From Chitiniphilus eburneus (GTDB taxonomy: Bacteria > Pseudomonadota > Gammaproteobacteria > Burkholderiales > Chitinibacteraceae), in contig NZ_SUMF01000007.1 in assembly GCF_005048205.1 (NCBI RefSeq), positions 86,123 to 150,122 on the forward strand: a stretch of 64,000 nucleotides of DNA. The letters are read 5' to 3'. Shown here in pieces: positions 37,291 to 46,203 of the stretch. The notes beneath the pieces are model-generated. The model did no database searches, was not told where the DNA came from, and worked only from the letters and a program-made list of their open reading frames with translations. A program made the position numbers and the translations under genes. The stretch's first letter is position 1. Every line of letters starts with the position of its first letter.

Positions 37291-38130
37291 TTGAAAAAAT
37301 TATTGGCATTGATCGCCACACTGAGTCTATTGGGCTGTGGTGGTGGTGGCGACGACGGGAGTGGCAGTGATGGGGGCTTCTCCGTCTCGACCAGCACCCG
37401 TTCGCTCAGTTTTTCCTACTACGCCGGCGAGGAAACATCCCCTCAGCTGATCGTGGTCACCGGCAACGGCACGCCCAGCAGTGATGTATATGTCGGTGGC
37501 GGCTGGGATGGCGACGGTCTGCGCACCGTCGAATACGACTTGGCGGGCAATGCCGCCTCGTTCTACGTCAAGCCCGAGGCCAACCTCGAACCCGGCACTC
37601 ACAGCGGTACCATCGTCCTGCTGGCATGCAAGGACGCAAACTGTACATCCCACCACAACGGCTCGCCGATCAAGGTTCCGTATAGCATTGAAGTGCTCCC
37701 GGGGATTCAGACTTTGCCCGCGAGCCTGGAATTGGTCGGCGTGCTAGGCGATACGCTCCACGGGGAATTCGATATTACCCTTCCCGCCGGGGCATACTTG
37801 GTTGGCGCTTGGGCTTATGGATACTTGCGCAATCTTCAGCAAAGCGGAAATCATTTTTCGGTAGATATTTACACAGGAAACAACGTTACATACGTGCAAC
37901 TCCCAGGGGTATATGAAGATACCATCGAGATATCAGCCCGCACCATCGATGGTAAATTGCTCTCCAAGCTTTACAAAGTAAAATATGAGCTTACGCGCGC
38001 GCCCTTACAAGATAATTTCCCTATTGCCGACCCTGTCGCATCCAATGTGCAAAGTAGCGGCACACAGGTAGAAATCCCGCGCCGTACTGTTATCAAAAAG
38101 TGGATTGCGGCCGGAAGCAATTCGCAATAA
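37291..38130 (+). CDS. Hypothetical lipoprotein with beta-sandwich-like repeats
   Basis: This 279-residue protein has a lipoprotein signal (KKLLALIATLSLLGC, lipobox LLGC at about 14-17) followed by a Gly/Asp/Ser linker. After the linker come two or three beta-rich segments. VSTSTRSLSFSYYAGE and the SGTIVLLACKDANC region resemble BACON-type or Ig-like repeats, but I cannot name the family. The start is TTG 37291, preceded by CAGGGGGA with a 5-base spacer; the upstream frame has no signal. Base composition is more AT-rich than the neighbours, above all in the last third, suggesting acquisition. A terminator follows. Confidence 0.75.
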   Translation: MKKLLALIATLSLLGCGGGGDDGSGSDGGFSVSTSTRSLSFSYYAGEETSPQLIVVTGNGTPSSDVYVGGGWDGDGLRTVEYDLAGNAASFYVKPEANLEPGTHSGTIVLLACKDANCTSHHNGSPIKVPYSIEVLPGIQTLPASLELVGVLGDTLHGEFDITLPAGAYLVGAWAYGYLRNLQQSGNHFSVDIYTGNNVTYVQLPGVYEDTIEISARTIDGKLLSKLYKVKYELTRAPLQDNFPIADPVASNVQSSGTQVEIPRRTVIKKWIAAGSNSQ

Positions 38131-38173
38131 AGCCCAAGCGGACTCCAACCGATAGTATTGTTTTTCCTGCTTA

Positions 38174-38206
38174 AAGAGCCGCCCATCATGGCGGTTCTTT
38201 TTTTAT
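38174..38206 (+). terminator. Rho-independent terminator after the lipoprotein gene
   Basis: The stem AAGAGCCGCC/GGCGGTTCTT with a 6-base loop is followed by seven T residues. It lies 44 bp after the lipoprotein stop. Confidence 0.88.
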
Positions 38207-38236
38207 TTGCCACACCTATTACCGTGCCACAAAAAT

Positions 38237-38941
38237 TCACCCCGCAATATGCGCCACCAGCGGCAGGTGGTCGGAGGCGACGCGGGCCAGGCGGCTGCGG
38301 TGGGCCCACACCTTGACCAGCCGCTGACGCGGGTGAATCCAGATGCGGTCCAGCGAGAAGATGGGCTTGAGCGAAGGAAAGGTGCGTGGCGCCGGGGTTT
38401 TTTCGAAGCGCGTGGTCAGCCAGCGCAGCGGGCGGCCCCACATGAACCATTCGTTCAGGTCGCCCAGCAGCAGCACCGGCATGGCGTCGGTATCGAAGGT
38501 TTCCAGCAGTTTCTTTACCTGATCGCGCCGCTCGGCCGGGCGCAGTCCCAGATGCGTGGCCACCACGCGCAGCGGCTGGCCGTGGCAGTCGATATCGGCA
38601 TCGAGCGCGCCGCGCGGTTCGCTACGGCCGAAACGCAGGTCGAGATAACGCACGGCGGTGACCGGGTAGCGGCTGAGCACCGCGTTGCCATAGCGGCGCC
38701 CCGGTTTGTCGATGGTCGGCCCCGCCACCGCCACGTAGCCCGTGGTGTGCGCCAGTGCCGTCAGTACATCCGGGCGACGGGTGTCGCCCAGCGGTACTTC
38801 CTGCAGGGCCACCACGTCGGCGCCGATTTCGTTCAGCACGTCAGCGATGCGCTGTGGTGCGAAGCGGCCGTCGCCGCCGATGGCGCTGTGGATGTTGTAG
38901 GTGGCGACGGTAAGCGGCCACGGTGAGGGGCGCCCCATCAT
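38237..38941 (-). CDS. Endonuclease/exonuclease/phosphatase family protein
   Basis: This 234-residue protein has the EEP fold. It starts with LTVATYNIHSAIGG (asparagine of the metal site), followed by ADVVALQEVPLG (catalytic glutamate), VVATHLGLRPAERRDQ, LLLGDLNEW (D-x-N) and ASDHLPLVAHI (terminal D-H). The ATG at 38941 forms ATGATG with the phospholipase D stop, a 4-bp overlap, so both are translated together. EEP proteins paired with PLD/VTT membrane enzymes are common; the partner may remodel phospholipids or phosphodiesters at the envelope. Substrate is not known. Confidence 0.9.
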   Translation of the reverse strand: MMGRPSPWPLTVATYNIHSAIGGDGRFAPQRIADVLNEIGADVVALQEVPLGDTRRPDVLTALAHTTGYVAVAGPTIDKPGRRYGNAVLSRYPVTAVRYLDLRFGRSEPRGALDADIDCHGQPLRVVATHLGLRPAERRDQVKKLLETFDTDAMPVLLLGDLNEWFMWGRPLRWLTTRFEKTPAPRTFPSLKPIFSLDRIWIHPRQRLVKVWAHRSRLARVASDHLPLVAHIAG

Positions 38942-41118
38942 GCCTCCCCGGCACTGAAGCGCTCGGCGGCGCGGCGGCGCAGTACCCGGCTGGCGGCGTA
39001 GGCGATGCCGACCAGCATCGCCGCGATGATCCCCAGCACCACGAATGCCCCCGCACTGGGATTGCGGATCGCTTCGGTGAAATGGTGCAGGAATACCAGC
39101 ATCACCACCGATCCCGGTGTCATGCCCAGCAGCGTGCCCAGCATGAAGTCGCGCAGGCGGATGTGCGATGCGCCGCAGACGATGTTCACCAGCGCATAGG
39201 GGCCCAGCGGAATCTGCCGCAGCAGCGCCACGCTGACGATGCCGCGCTTGGCCAGGGTGCGGCTCAGCCGCGACAGCTTGCCGCCTGCGATGCGCCGCAC
39301 CATGTCGCGCCCCAGCCAGTGGCCAATGCCATAAGTGACGGCCGAGGTGAAGGCAGTGCCGGTCACCGCATAGGCCAGGCCGGCCCACGGTCCGAACACC
39401 AGCCCGGTCGCCGCCACCTGTACCGAGTGCGGAATCACCAGCAGGGCCGCCACCAGATAGGCCAGCAATACCAGCAGTGGGGTGAACGGTAGTTGTTGCA
39501 GTTGTTGCCCCACCACCGACAGCGCCTCCGGGTGCATGTATTCGGACAGCGGGGTGAAGCGCCATACCGCCGCCAGCGCGCACAGCAGCACCGCCACCGT
39601 GCCGAATGCGATCAGGCGTCCGCGCATCGGCGCCTGCGTTTCGCGCGGCACGAACTGCGACAGCAACTGTTCGGGCGGCACGATCTTTTCCGGGTCCAGG
39701 ATGTTCAGCGCCGGTACCAGGGCATCGGCTTCCGGCGACGCCACCGGGTTCAGGTCGGCCAATGTGCGGCCATCGTGCCGCAACGCGGCGATGGCGGGAA
39801 GCAGCCGTCCTTCGCGCGCGACGGCTGCGCCCACCTGCTGCGGCGCCACATCCAGATGCTCGCCCAGCAAGCGGTCGCGCACGGCGGCGATCGCGGCCCG
39901 GATGCGCGCATCGCCACGTGCCTCGATAGCGACATTGCATTCGGTATCGAGCACCATCGAGCGGTTGTTCAGGTTGGCCGAGCCGATGGACAGGAACTCA
40001 TCGTCGATCACCATCACCTTGCTGTGGACATTGACGCATTCGGGCTCCAGCGCCGGGATATGCGGACACAGCATGCGGTAGCGGTCGTGGCGGTCCTCCT
40101 GCTTCAGCCGCGCATGCAAGCGGGCGCGCTGCACGCCCATGGTCATCTCTTCCAGCCAGCCGCTCTCGGCCCGGCGTGACACCACCACGACGTCCGGCCC
40201 CTGCGGCTCTTGCAGGCGGGTCGACAGGCCCTCGGCAACCAGGCCAGAGGTGAAGTACTGGTTCTCCAGGTAGATGTTGTCGCGCGCGGCGGCGATGGCA
40301 TCGCCATACAGCGCGCGAATCTCCTGCACGCCGGGGCGCTCGTCGAATTCCGGCTCGGTGCGGGCGATGGCAAGGTCGATGTCGGTGAAGTCGGGCGTGA
40401 CATACGCCGGCCAGCGATCCCCCGCCACCAGTTGCTCCAACGGCTTGCGCGGATAGCAGCCCGCTGCGCGATACCAGCGCTCGCGCACCAGATCGCCCGC
40501 CGCGCTGGCGGCCGGGCCGTCGAACATGATCTGCACATCGTGGAAGGGCGGATAGCACTTGCCCTCGCCCGCCTGGCGACGCGCGTCGTTGCAGGCATGA
40601 GCCGGCGTGTCCCAGCGGTCGTGAGTCAGATCCAGCCCGCCGATAAAGGCCAGCTTGTCGTCGATGACGACCACTTTCTGATGGTGCGAGCCCCCCAGCG
40701 GCAACTGGCCATCCATACGGAAATGCAGCCGGCGATGGGTGCGCCAGCCCAGCTTGTAGCTGGACAGCCATTCGCGATCCAGCGCGAACAGCACGGTGTA
40801 GTCCCAGGTCAGCACGTAGCACTGCAAGCCTTTGCGCCGTGCCACCACCTCGTGCAGGAACTCGCCCAGCGCTTCGGGCAGCCCGTCGTTCGCGCCTTCG
40901 GGCACCAGCCTGAGCCGGCTGTCGATATCCCAGCCAACGATCAGGATGCTGCGCTTCGCGCCCGCGATGGCGGCCCGCACCGCGCGGAAATACGCCTCGC
41001 CATCCACCAGCACCGCCGCGCGGTCCGCGTGTTCGAGACGCCAGCAATTGCGCCCGGGTTGCAGCAGCCCTTTACCCGGGCCTTGCCCGACCGGGTCGTT
41101 CCGTTCCGTTTCCACCAT
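38938..41118 (-). CDS. Phospholipase D-like protein fused to VTT (DedA/SNARE-associated) membrane domain
   Basis: This 726-residue fusion has two PLD HKD motifs, GGSHHQKVVVIDDKLAFIGG (about 140-160) and VNVHSKVMVIDDEFLSIGSA (about 360-380). They make a phosphatidyltransferase or phospholipase active site of cardiolipin-synthase type. The C-terminal part (about 500-726) has five or six membrane segments with FGPWAGLAYAVTGTAFTSA and a glycine-rich VTT core. ATG 41118 has GGGAG upstream; a longer frame to 41202 is less likely. It overlaps the EEP nuclease gene by 4 bp. Transmembrane VTT plus PLD suggests lipid synthesis coupled to lipid flipping, which is inference. Confidence 0.9.
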   Translation of the reverse strand: MVETERNDPVGQGPGKGLLQPGRNCWRLEHADRAAVLVDGEAYFRAVRAAIAGAKRSILIVGWDIDSRLRLVPEGANDGLPEALGEFLHEVVARRKGLQCYVLTWDYTVLFALDREWLSSYKLGWRTHRRLHFRMDGQLPLGGSHHQKVVVIDDKLAFIGGLDLTHDRWDTPAHACNDARRQAGEGKCYPPFHDVQIMFDGPAASAAGDLVRERWYRAAGCYPRKPLEQLVAGDRWPAYVTPDFTDIDLAIARTEPEFDERPGVQEIRALYGDAIAAARDNIYLENQYFTSGLVAEGLSTRLQEPQGPDVVVVSRRAESGWLEEMTMGVQRARLHARLKQEDRHDRYRMLCPHIPALEPECVNVHSKVMVIDDEFLSIGSANLNNRSMVLDTECNVAIEARGDARIRAAIAAVRDRLLGEHLDVAPQQVGAAVAREGRLLPAIAALRHDGRTLADLNPVASPEADALVPALNILDPEKIVPPEQLLSQFVPRETQAPMRGRLIAFGTVAVLLCALAAVWRFTPLSEYMHPEALSVVGQQLQQLPFTPLLVLLAYLVAALLVIPHSVQVAATGLVFGPWAGLAYAVTGTAFTSAVTYGIGHWLGRDMVRRIAGGKLSRLSRTLAKRGIVSVALLRQIPLGPYALVNIVCGASHIRLRDFMLGTLLGMTPGSVVMLVFLHHFTEAIRNPSAGAFVVLGIIAAMLVGIAYAASRVLRRRAAERFSAGEA

Positions 41119-41274
41119 GCGCTCCCCAGTGTCCTCTTGGTTCGCAGGGTATTTGTCCCTACAACCTGATTTCTTTGTCGGGGCGGGATGAGGTGAGGAC
41201 AACGGGAAAAAACACGGAACCGCCAGCCTGCGGATGTGCCGGGCGCCAGGGTGGAGGAGGAATCGATGCGACTG

Positions 41275-41826
41275 CTAGCCGTGCGCCATCCGGCGACGCC
41301 GGCTGTGCAGTTGCCAGATCACGTGCAGGCGCCAGAACAGCTTCACGGCGAAATAGCCGCCGACGGCGAGCAGCGCGGTCAGCAACGGCAGGCCCACCAG
41401 CAGCGGCACGCCCAGCGACAAGGTCCAGTCGCACATGGCGCGCCCCCATTCCAGGAAGCCGTGATCGGACCAGGAAGGCATCGGCGGCATGCGATCGGTA
41501 CCGCGACGGCCGGTGACGAAGCCCCCGATCTGGACCGCCACCCAATACAGCGGGCCGATCGTCAGCGGGTTGGTGTAGAACGTGGTGAGCACCGCAACCG
41601 GCAGGTTGACGCGGAACCCCAGCGCCAGCAACGCCGCGGTGATGACCTGCAACGGGCCGGGGATCATGCCGCCGATGGCGCCGGCGGCAACGCCGCCCGC
41701 CACCGAATGGCGATTCAGGTGCCACAGATTGGGATGCATGAAACGATGCGCGTACCGGCGCAGGAAAGCATTCTGGTTCAGCTTGTCCTGATTGGGCAGC
41801 ACATTGCGGAGGAACTTGCGTGGCAT
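41275..41826 (-). CDS. DUF2062 membrane protein
   Basis: This 183-residue protein has the DUF2062 core: SVAGGVAAGAIGGMIPGPLQVITAALLALGF in a first hydrophobic stretch (read at about 41-72), then TTFYTNPLTIGPLYW and two more transmembrane segments. Proteins of this family are found in many proteobacteria, sometimes fused to glycosyltransferases; their role is unknown. It is upstream of the PLD gene on the same strand with a 156-bp gap and is divergent from relA. No ligand motif can be seen. Confidence 0.85.
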   Translation of the reverse strand: MPRKFLRNVLPNQDKLNQNAFLRRYAHRFMHPNLWHLNRHSVAGGVAAGAIGGMIPGPLQVITAALLALGFRVNLPVAVLTTFYTNPLTIGPLYWVAVQIGGFVTGRRGTDRMPPMPSWSDHGFLEWGRAMCDWTLSLGVPLLVGLPLLTALLAVGGYFAVKLFWRLHVIWQLHSRRRRMAHG

Positions 41827-41953
41827 GTGGAGAATCTGGATGTAGGGGACGCCCCCGGCTTTAAGAGACTGGCCGAAACGGGCAAAATTCCATCAGTTTT
41901 TTTCAATATCCGCGCAACGGTCTGCCCGAGCGCGGCGCACTAGCGAGAAATAC

Positions 41954-44155
41954 ATGGTTGCAGTCACCCGCCCGCTCGCCCAATCCATCGCGGAAGCGGC
42001 CGATCCGGTTCACTGGCTGGCGCAGCTCGCCCCCCGCTACAGGCCTGAGGATGTCGAACGCCTGCGTAGCGCCACCGATTGGGTGCGCGAATGCTACGGG
42101 GATGCGCGGCTGGAGGAAAGTACCGGCCCATTGTTCCGGCACGCGGTGGCGGCGGCGTCCATCGTTGCCGACCTCAACCTCGATGCCGACGCGGTGATCG
42201 CCGCACTGGCCTACGCGCTGCCCGAGTTCCGCCCCGGTAGCGTGGACATGCTGCGCGAGCGCTACGGCGACGACGTGGCACGGCTGGTCGAAGGCGTGGA
42301 CCGAGTGAAGAAGCTGGATACGCTGGCCCACGCCACGCATGGCAAGCCTCAGGAGGCCGCCGCGCAGATCGAGGCCGTGCGCAAGATGCTGCTGGCCATG
42401 GTCGAGGACATGCGCGTGGTGCTGATCGTGCTGGCCTGGCGCACCCAGACCATGCACGAACTGGTCGATGCCCCCGACGACATCCGTCGCCGCCGCGCGC
42501 GCGAAACGCTGGACCTGTTCGCCCCGCTGGCCAACCGCCTGGGCGTGTGGCAGATCAAGTGGGAGCTGGAGGACCTGGGCTTCCGCTACCTGGAGCCGGA
42601 CACCTATCGCAAGATCGCCAAGCTGCTGGACGAGCGCCGCGTGGATCGCGAGCGCTTCATCGGCGAGGTGCTGGGCGCGCTGCGCCGCGAGATGGCCCAC
42701 GCCGGCATCCACGCCGATCTTACCGGCCGCCCCAAGCACATCTACAGCATCTGGAAAAAGATGCAGAAGAAGAAGCTCGATTTCTCCGAGCTGTACGACA
42801 TCCGCGCGGTGCGTGTGCTGGTGGACGACCTGAAGGATTGCTACACCGTGCTGGGCATCGTCCACAATCTGTGGCAACCGATTCCCGGCGAATTCGACGA
42901 TTACATTGCCCATCCCAAGGGCAACTTCTACCGCAGCCTGCATACCGCCGTGATCGGGCCGCAGGACAAGGCGCTGGAAGTGCAGATCCGCACTTTCGAG
43001 ATGCACGAGCACGCCGAGTATGGCGTGGCGGCGCACTGGCGCTACAAGGAAGGCGGCCACGGCGACAGCAAGTACGAAGAAAAGATCGCGTGGCTGCGCC
43101 AGTTGCTCGACTGGCGCGAGGACATGGCACAGGAAACGCAACTGGCCGACGCCTTCAAGGCCGAGCTGTTCGACGACAGCATCTACGTGCTGACACCCGC
43201 CGGACGCGTGATCCCGTTGCCCAAGGGAGCCACCCCGGTCGATTTCGCCTATCACCTGCACACCGACCTGGGCCACCGCTGCCGGGGCGCCAAGGTGGAC
43301 GGCGCCATCGTGCCGCTGTCCACCCCGCTGGAAACGGGCCAGCGCGTTGAAATCCTGGCGGCCAAGGAAGGCGGCCCGTCGCTGGACTGGCTGCACCAGG
43401 GCTACGTGAAAAGTCATCGTGCGGCGCAGAAGATCCGCTATTGGATCCGCCAGCAGAACCTGGACGTCGCCATCGAATCGGGCCGCGCCATCTACGACCG
43501 CGAAGCCGCGCGCATGGCGCGACGCGATGTGAACCAGGACGCCGTGGCACAGCGCATGGGCTTCAAGAGCATCGACGACCTGCTGGCCGCGCTGGGCCAG
43601 GGCGAAGTCACCTTGCGCGCGCTGGACGAAGCGCTCACCTTCGACGACAAGCCGGTGGTGGAAACGCCGGTCAGCGCCGACGACGTGATCAAGGCCGCCC
43701 GTGCCGACCAGAAAGGCGAAGGTATCCTGATCGAAGGCGTGGACAAACTGATGACGCTGCTGGCCAAGTGCTGCAAACCGGTGCCCCCGGACCGGGTGGT
43801 CGGCTTCGTCACCAAGGGACGCGGCATTTCCATCCACCGCAGCGACTGCGCCACGCTCAAGCGGCTGGCCGTCGCCAGCCCGGAACGCGTGATCCACGCC
43901 GACTGGGGCCGCCAGACCAGCAACGTATTTGCCACCGACCTGATGGTCGAGGCCCACGACCGCCCCGGCCTGCTGCGCGACCTGAGCGACGTGATGGGCC
44001 GCGAAAAAATCAACGTCACCGCCGTGAACACGCTGTCCAAAGACAGCCGCGCCCGGATGCGCTTCACCGTCGAAATCCGCAACGCCGACGAACTGAGCCG
44101 CATCGTTGCCAAACTGAACGAAGTGAGCGGCGTGCTGCGGGTGGATCGGATGTGA
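41954..44155 (+). CDS. relA: (p)ppGpp synthetase RelA
   Basis: RelA makes (p)ppGpp on stalled ribosomes. The 733-residue protein has an N-terminal HD-like domain, a synthetase domain (LTGRPKHIYSIWKKM, DIRAVRVLVDDLKDCY, HPKGNFYRSLHTAV), TGS (ITVLTPAGRVIPLPKGATPVDFAY-like) and the ZFD and ACT domains at the end. In the HD domain the catalytic His-Asp is missing: where hydrolases have LLHD, residues 86-91 read AYALPE. This points to a monofunctional synthetase; a SpoT-type hydrolase must be elsewhere. It is divergent from the DUF2062 gene, and an inverted repeat follows. Confidence 0.95.
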   Translation: MVAVTRPLAQSIAEAADPVHWLAQLAPRYRPEDVERLRSATDWVRECYGDARLEESTGPLFRHAVAAASIVADLNLDADAVIAALAYALPEFRPGSVDMLRERYGDDVARLVEGVDRVKKLDTLAHATHGKPQEAAAQIEAVRKMLLAMVEDMRVVLIVLAWRTQTMHELVDAPDDIRRRRARETLDLFAPLANRLGVWQIKWELEDLGFRYLEPDTYRKIAKLLDERRVDRERFIGEVLGALRREMAHAGIHADLTGRPKHIYSIWKKMQKKKLDFSELYDIRAVRVLVDDLKDCYTVLGIVHNLWQPIPGEFDDYIAHPKGNFYRSLHTAVIGPQDKALEVQIRTFEMHEHAEYGVAAHWRYKEGGHGDSKYEEKIAWLRQLLDWREDMAQETQLADAFKAELFDDSIYVLTPAGRVIPLPKGATPVDFAYHLHTDLGHRCRGAKVDGAIVPLSTPLETGQRVEILAAKEGGPSLDWLHQGYVKSHRAAQKIRYWIRQQNLDVAIESGRAIYDREAARMARRDVNQDAVAQRMGFKSIDDLLAALGQGEVTLRALDEALTFDDKPVVETPVSADDVIKAARADQKGEGILIEGVDKLMTLLAKCCKPVPPDRVVGFVTKGRGISIHRSDCATLKRLAVASPERVIHADWGRQTSNVFATDLMVEAHDRPGLLRDLSDVMGREKINVTAVNTLSKDSRARMRFTVEIRNADELSRIVAKLNEVSGVLRVDRM

Positions 44156-44177
44156 GCGGGTTGGCGAAGCCCCAAAT

Positions 44178-44288
44178 CTTGAACCATTGAGGACAGGGAA
44201 CACACGGAGCTACACAGGGGAAAACCGGAAGGTCAGGCCTTCCTCACTGATCGTCTGTGCGCTCACCGTCCCCTGTGGTTCACGGTGT
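44178..44288. repeat. Long inverted repeat between relA and the PEP-CTERM gene (family copy 2)
   Basis: The left arm begins CTTGAACCATTGAGGACAGG and the right arm ends CCGTCCCCTGTGGTTCACGG. The arms match those at 11748-11873, including the inner ACACGGAG-TACACAG segment, but with more mismatches. It also lies between convergent genes. Possible roles are terminator, mRNA stabiliser or decayed mobile element. Confidence 0.7.
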
Positions 44289-44293
44289 GGGGT

Positions 44294-44914
44294 TCAAGCC
44301 TTGGGGTTTCGCCTCGCCCGCATCACCCCCAGCAATCCCAGGCCGATCAAGGCGTAGGTGGCCGGTTCCGGGACCGGGCTGACACTGGTGACGTTGAGCC
44401 GCACGGCGGGCATCACGTAGTTGGCGGTGCCCTTGCCTTCGGTGCCGTCGATCTGTGCGAAGTGATCCTGCGCAAACGGCTGGTTCTGGTTGTCGTAGAA
44501 GAAGTTGGTATACGGCCGGCCGAAGTACGAGAACTGCGCGTGGTAGGTGTAGCCCGCGCGCAGGCAGGTGTCCGGCAGCGCCAGGTCCAGCCATGACAGG
44601 CTATCGGCGCCGGTGGTGGAGACGCTGCCCTGCCACAGTATTTCGTCCTGGTAGATCAGCCCGTTGTCGGTATGCACGCGCGACAGCTCCAGCCCCAGCA
44701 CGCCGGGCCGCAGTTGCTGGAACACACCGATGGTATCGATGGTCAGGTTGGCCGTGGGGCTGAACAGCACACCCCTGCCCTGGGCCCAACTGTCGTTGCT
44801 GTTGTGGGTGGTGAGAACCACCGCGCCAGGTGGCACGAACGCCACGACTTGCGCGTGGGCACCTTGCGCCAACAGCACGCTCAGGACAAGACCGAACAGG
44901 GGGGCAGTTTTCAT
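44294..44914 (-). CDS. PEP-CTERM sorting domain-containing exported protein
   Basis: This 206-residue protein has a signal peptide (MKTAPLFGLVLSVLLAQG, cleavage at AHA) and a beta-rich body. The C-terminal sorting tail is VPEPATYALIGLGLLG followed by an arginine cluster. PEP-CTERM proteins are processed by exosortase and usually end up in the extracellular polysaccharide matrix. That fits an organism with several polysaccharide genes, although no exosortase is in the window. The body shows FGRPYTNFFYDNQNQPF and aromatic residues without a known family. ATG 44914 gives the signal peptide at the N-terminus; the frame upstream is not coding. Confidence 0.88.
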   Translation of the reverse strand: MKTAPLFGLVLSVLLAQGAHAQVVAFVPPGAVVLTTHNSNDSWAQGRGVLFSPTANLTIDTIGVFQQLRPGVLGLELSRVHTDNGLIYQDEILWQGSVSTTGADSLSWLDLALPDTCLRAGYTYHAQFSYFGRPYTNFFYDNQNQPFAQDHFAQIDGTEGKGTANYVMPAVRLNVTSVSPVPEPATYALIGLGLLGVMRARRNPKA

Positions 44915-45103
44915 GTGAAGGCTCGCATCGGTTGGGATCGGTGGGCGAAACGCGGCGATCACCACGCCGCGCTGCCGGATCAATCTAAGCAATGACGATG
45001 ACCGCGCCGCGATCACACGATGGGCGTCGCTGTCCACACGCCACGCGGCATGCAGGGCGGGGCACATTGGATGCCTGGATCAAACCCCGCCCGATAGCTC
45101 CAC

Positions 45104-46021
45104 TCACCGCACCGCCGAGCGCGCCATGCGGATGTAGGTGTGTCGCCGCCCCCGGATGGCAATCGACAGTGCCATGATGTTTTCCGGCACGGCGATGCCG
45201 GTGAAACCGCAATCGCCGATATGCAGCATGTCGGCGCCCGCGCGTTTGGCCGATAGCCCGATCTCGCGCACGGTGGCTTCGTCCGCGCCTTCCTGGCTGG
45301 TACCGATGGCCGCGAGGACCAGTGCGCCTTCCTGCTTCACCCGCTGCACGGTGCGCGCCAGATCGCCCTCGCGCACGCCGGGCACGGTGCCCGGCGCGGG
45401 CAACAGCACCACATCGGCGCCGGCCTGGGCAAATCGCACCGCCGCATCGCCGGGCGCGCCGTCGCGGGTGCCGGACGAGTGCATCTTGCCGGCGATCACC
45501 AGCCCGCCAAAGTGTGTGCGCGCGTCGCCGATGGCGTGCTCGATCTGCGCATTGGTCACACCGGTCTTGGGGTTGCCGGTGAGGCAGACGAAATCGCAGC
45601 CCAGCGCCTTGGCCTGCGCCAGCGCGCGCGGCGTGGCGGTACGACCCTCGGCGATCGCCTCCAGTTGTTCCAGCGCATCCGATTGTGCCGCCACCGGCTC
45701 CAGGTTCACCCCCACTGGCAGGCCGGTCAGGTGTTTGAGCACCGGGATCAAACCCGTGACACCACGACCATCCCGCACCACGCCGGCAGGGTCCAGCCCG
45801 CTCACCGCCGGTGCAAATACGTCCAGCATGTTCAGCAGCAGCAGGTCGGCGCCGAATGCCTTGACGATCTCGCCATTGGTCACGTCCGGATACAGCGGCG
45901 GCGCGGTGACGATGGTCTCCGCCACCAGCGTGCGCCCCTCCGCGGCCAGGATCGCCTGCTTGAGCGAATCCCGGTCCAGCGTGCGGAAATCGGAGGCGCA
46001 ACAGTCGAGGATGCGTTTCAT
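45104..46021 (-). CDS. Uncharacterised TIM-barrel-like protein
   Basis: This 305-residue protein has alternating strands and helices, for example TLVAETIVTAPPLYPDVTNG, GVNLEPVAA, FVCLTGNPKTGVTN, GLVIAGKMHSSGTRDG, ADVVLLPAPGTVPG and GADMLHIGDCGFTGIAVPE. The repeated strand-end pattern suggests a (beta/alpha)8 barrel with phosphate-binding loops, similar in style to aldolases or phosphoenolpyruvate-mutase-type barrels. I do not recognise the family well enough to give a reaction; database names such as haloacid dehalogenase-like hydrolase seem doubtful. ATG 46021 has AGGAG 5 bases upstream, a strong site. It stands alone and is divergent from a chemoreceptor. Confidence 0.75.
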   Translation of the reverse strand: MKRILDCCASDFRTLDRDSLKQAILAAEGRTLVAETIVTAPPLYPDVTNGEIVKAFGADLLLLNMLDVFAPAVSGLDPAGVVRDGRGVTGLIPVLKHLTGLPVGVNLEPVAAQSDALEQLEAIAEGRTATPRALAQAKALGCDFVCLTGNPKTGVTNAQIEHAIGDARTHFGGLVIAGKMHSSGTRDGAPGDAAVRFAQAGADVVLLPAPGTVPGVREGDLARTVQRVKQEGALVLAAIGTSQEGADEATVREIGLSAKRAGADMLHIGDCGFTGIAVPENIMALSIAIRGRRHTYIRMARSAVR

Positions 46022-46132
46022 GAAAACTCCTTGGAAAACGGGTTGAGCGCGTTACTTTTCCGCGCCTGGTCGAACCCAGGATGGGATGAAAACCTACAGG
46101 TATTGCCCTCCAACCGGATGCGACCATTCTTA

Positions 46133-46161
46133 TTGCACTGCAACAAACCGCTGGTTATACC
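46133..46161 (+). promoter_or_regulatory. Likely sigma-70 promoter of the first chemoreceptor
   Basis: TTGCAC (46133-46138) and TATACC (46156-46161) are separated by 17 bases, and the start codon lies 42 bp downstream. The -10 neighbourhood TGGTTATACCTGTG is closely repeated (TGGTTATAACTATG) 63 bp before the second receptor start, so the element was probably duplicated with the gene. Confidence 0.5.
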
Positions 46162-46203
46162 TGTGTACGTTTCCTAGCAAAACCAGACACATAGAGGATA
46201 GCC

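Noticed and set aside
46040..46090. tRNA-like GGTCGAACCC stretch
   Set aside because: No cloverleaf can be formed around it; no acceptor stem or anticodon arm is visible.
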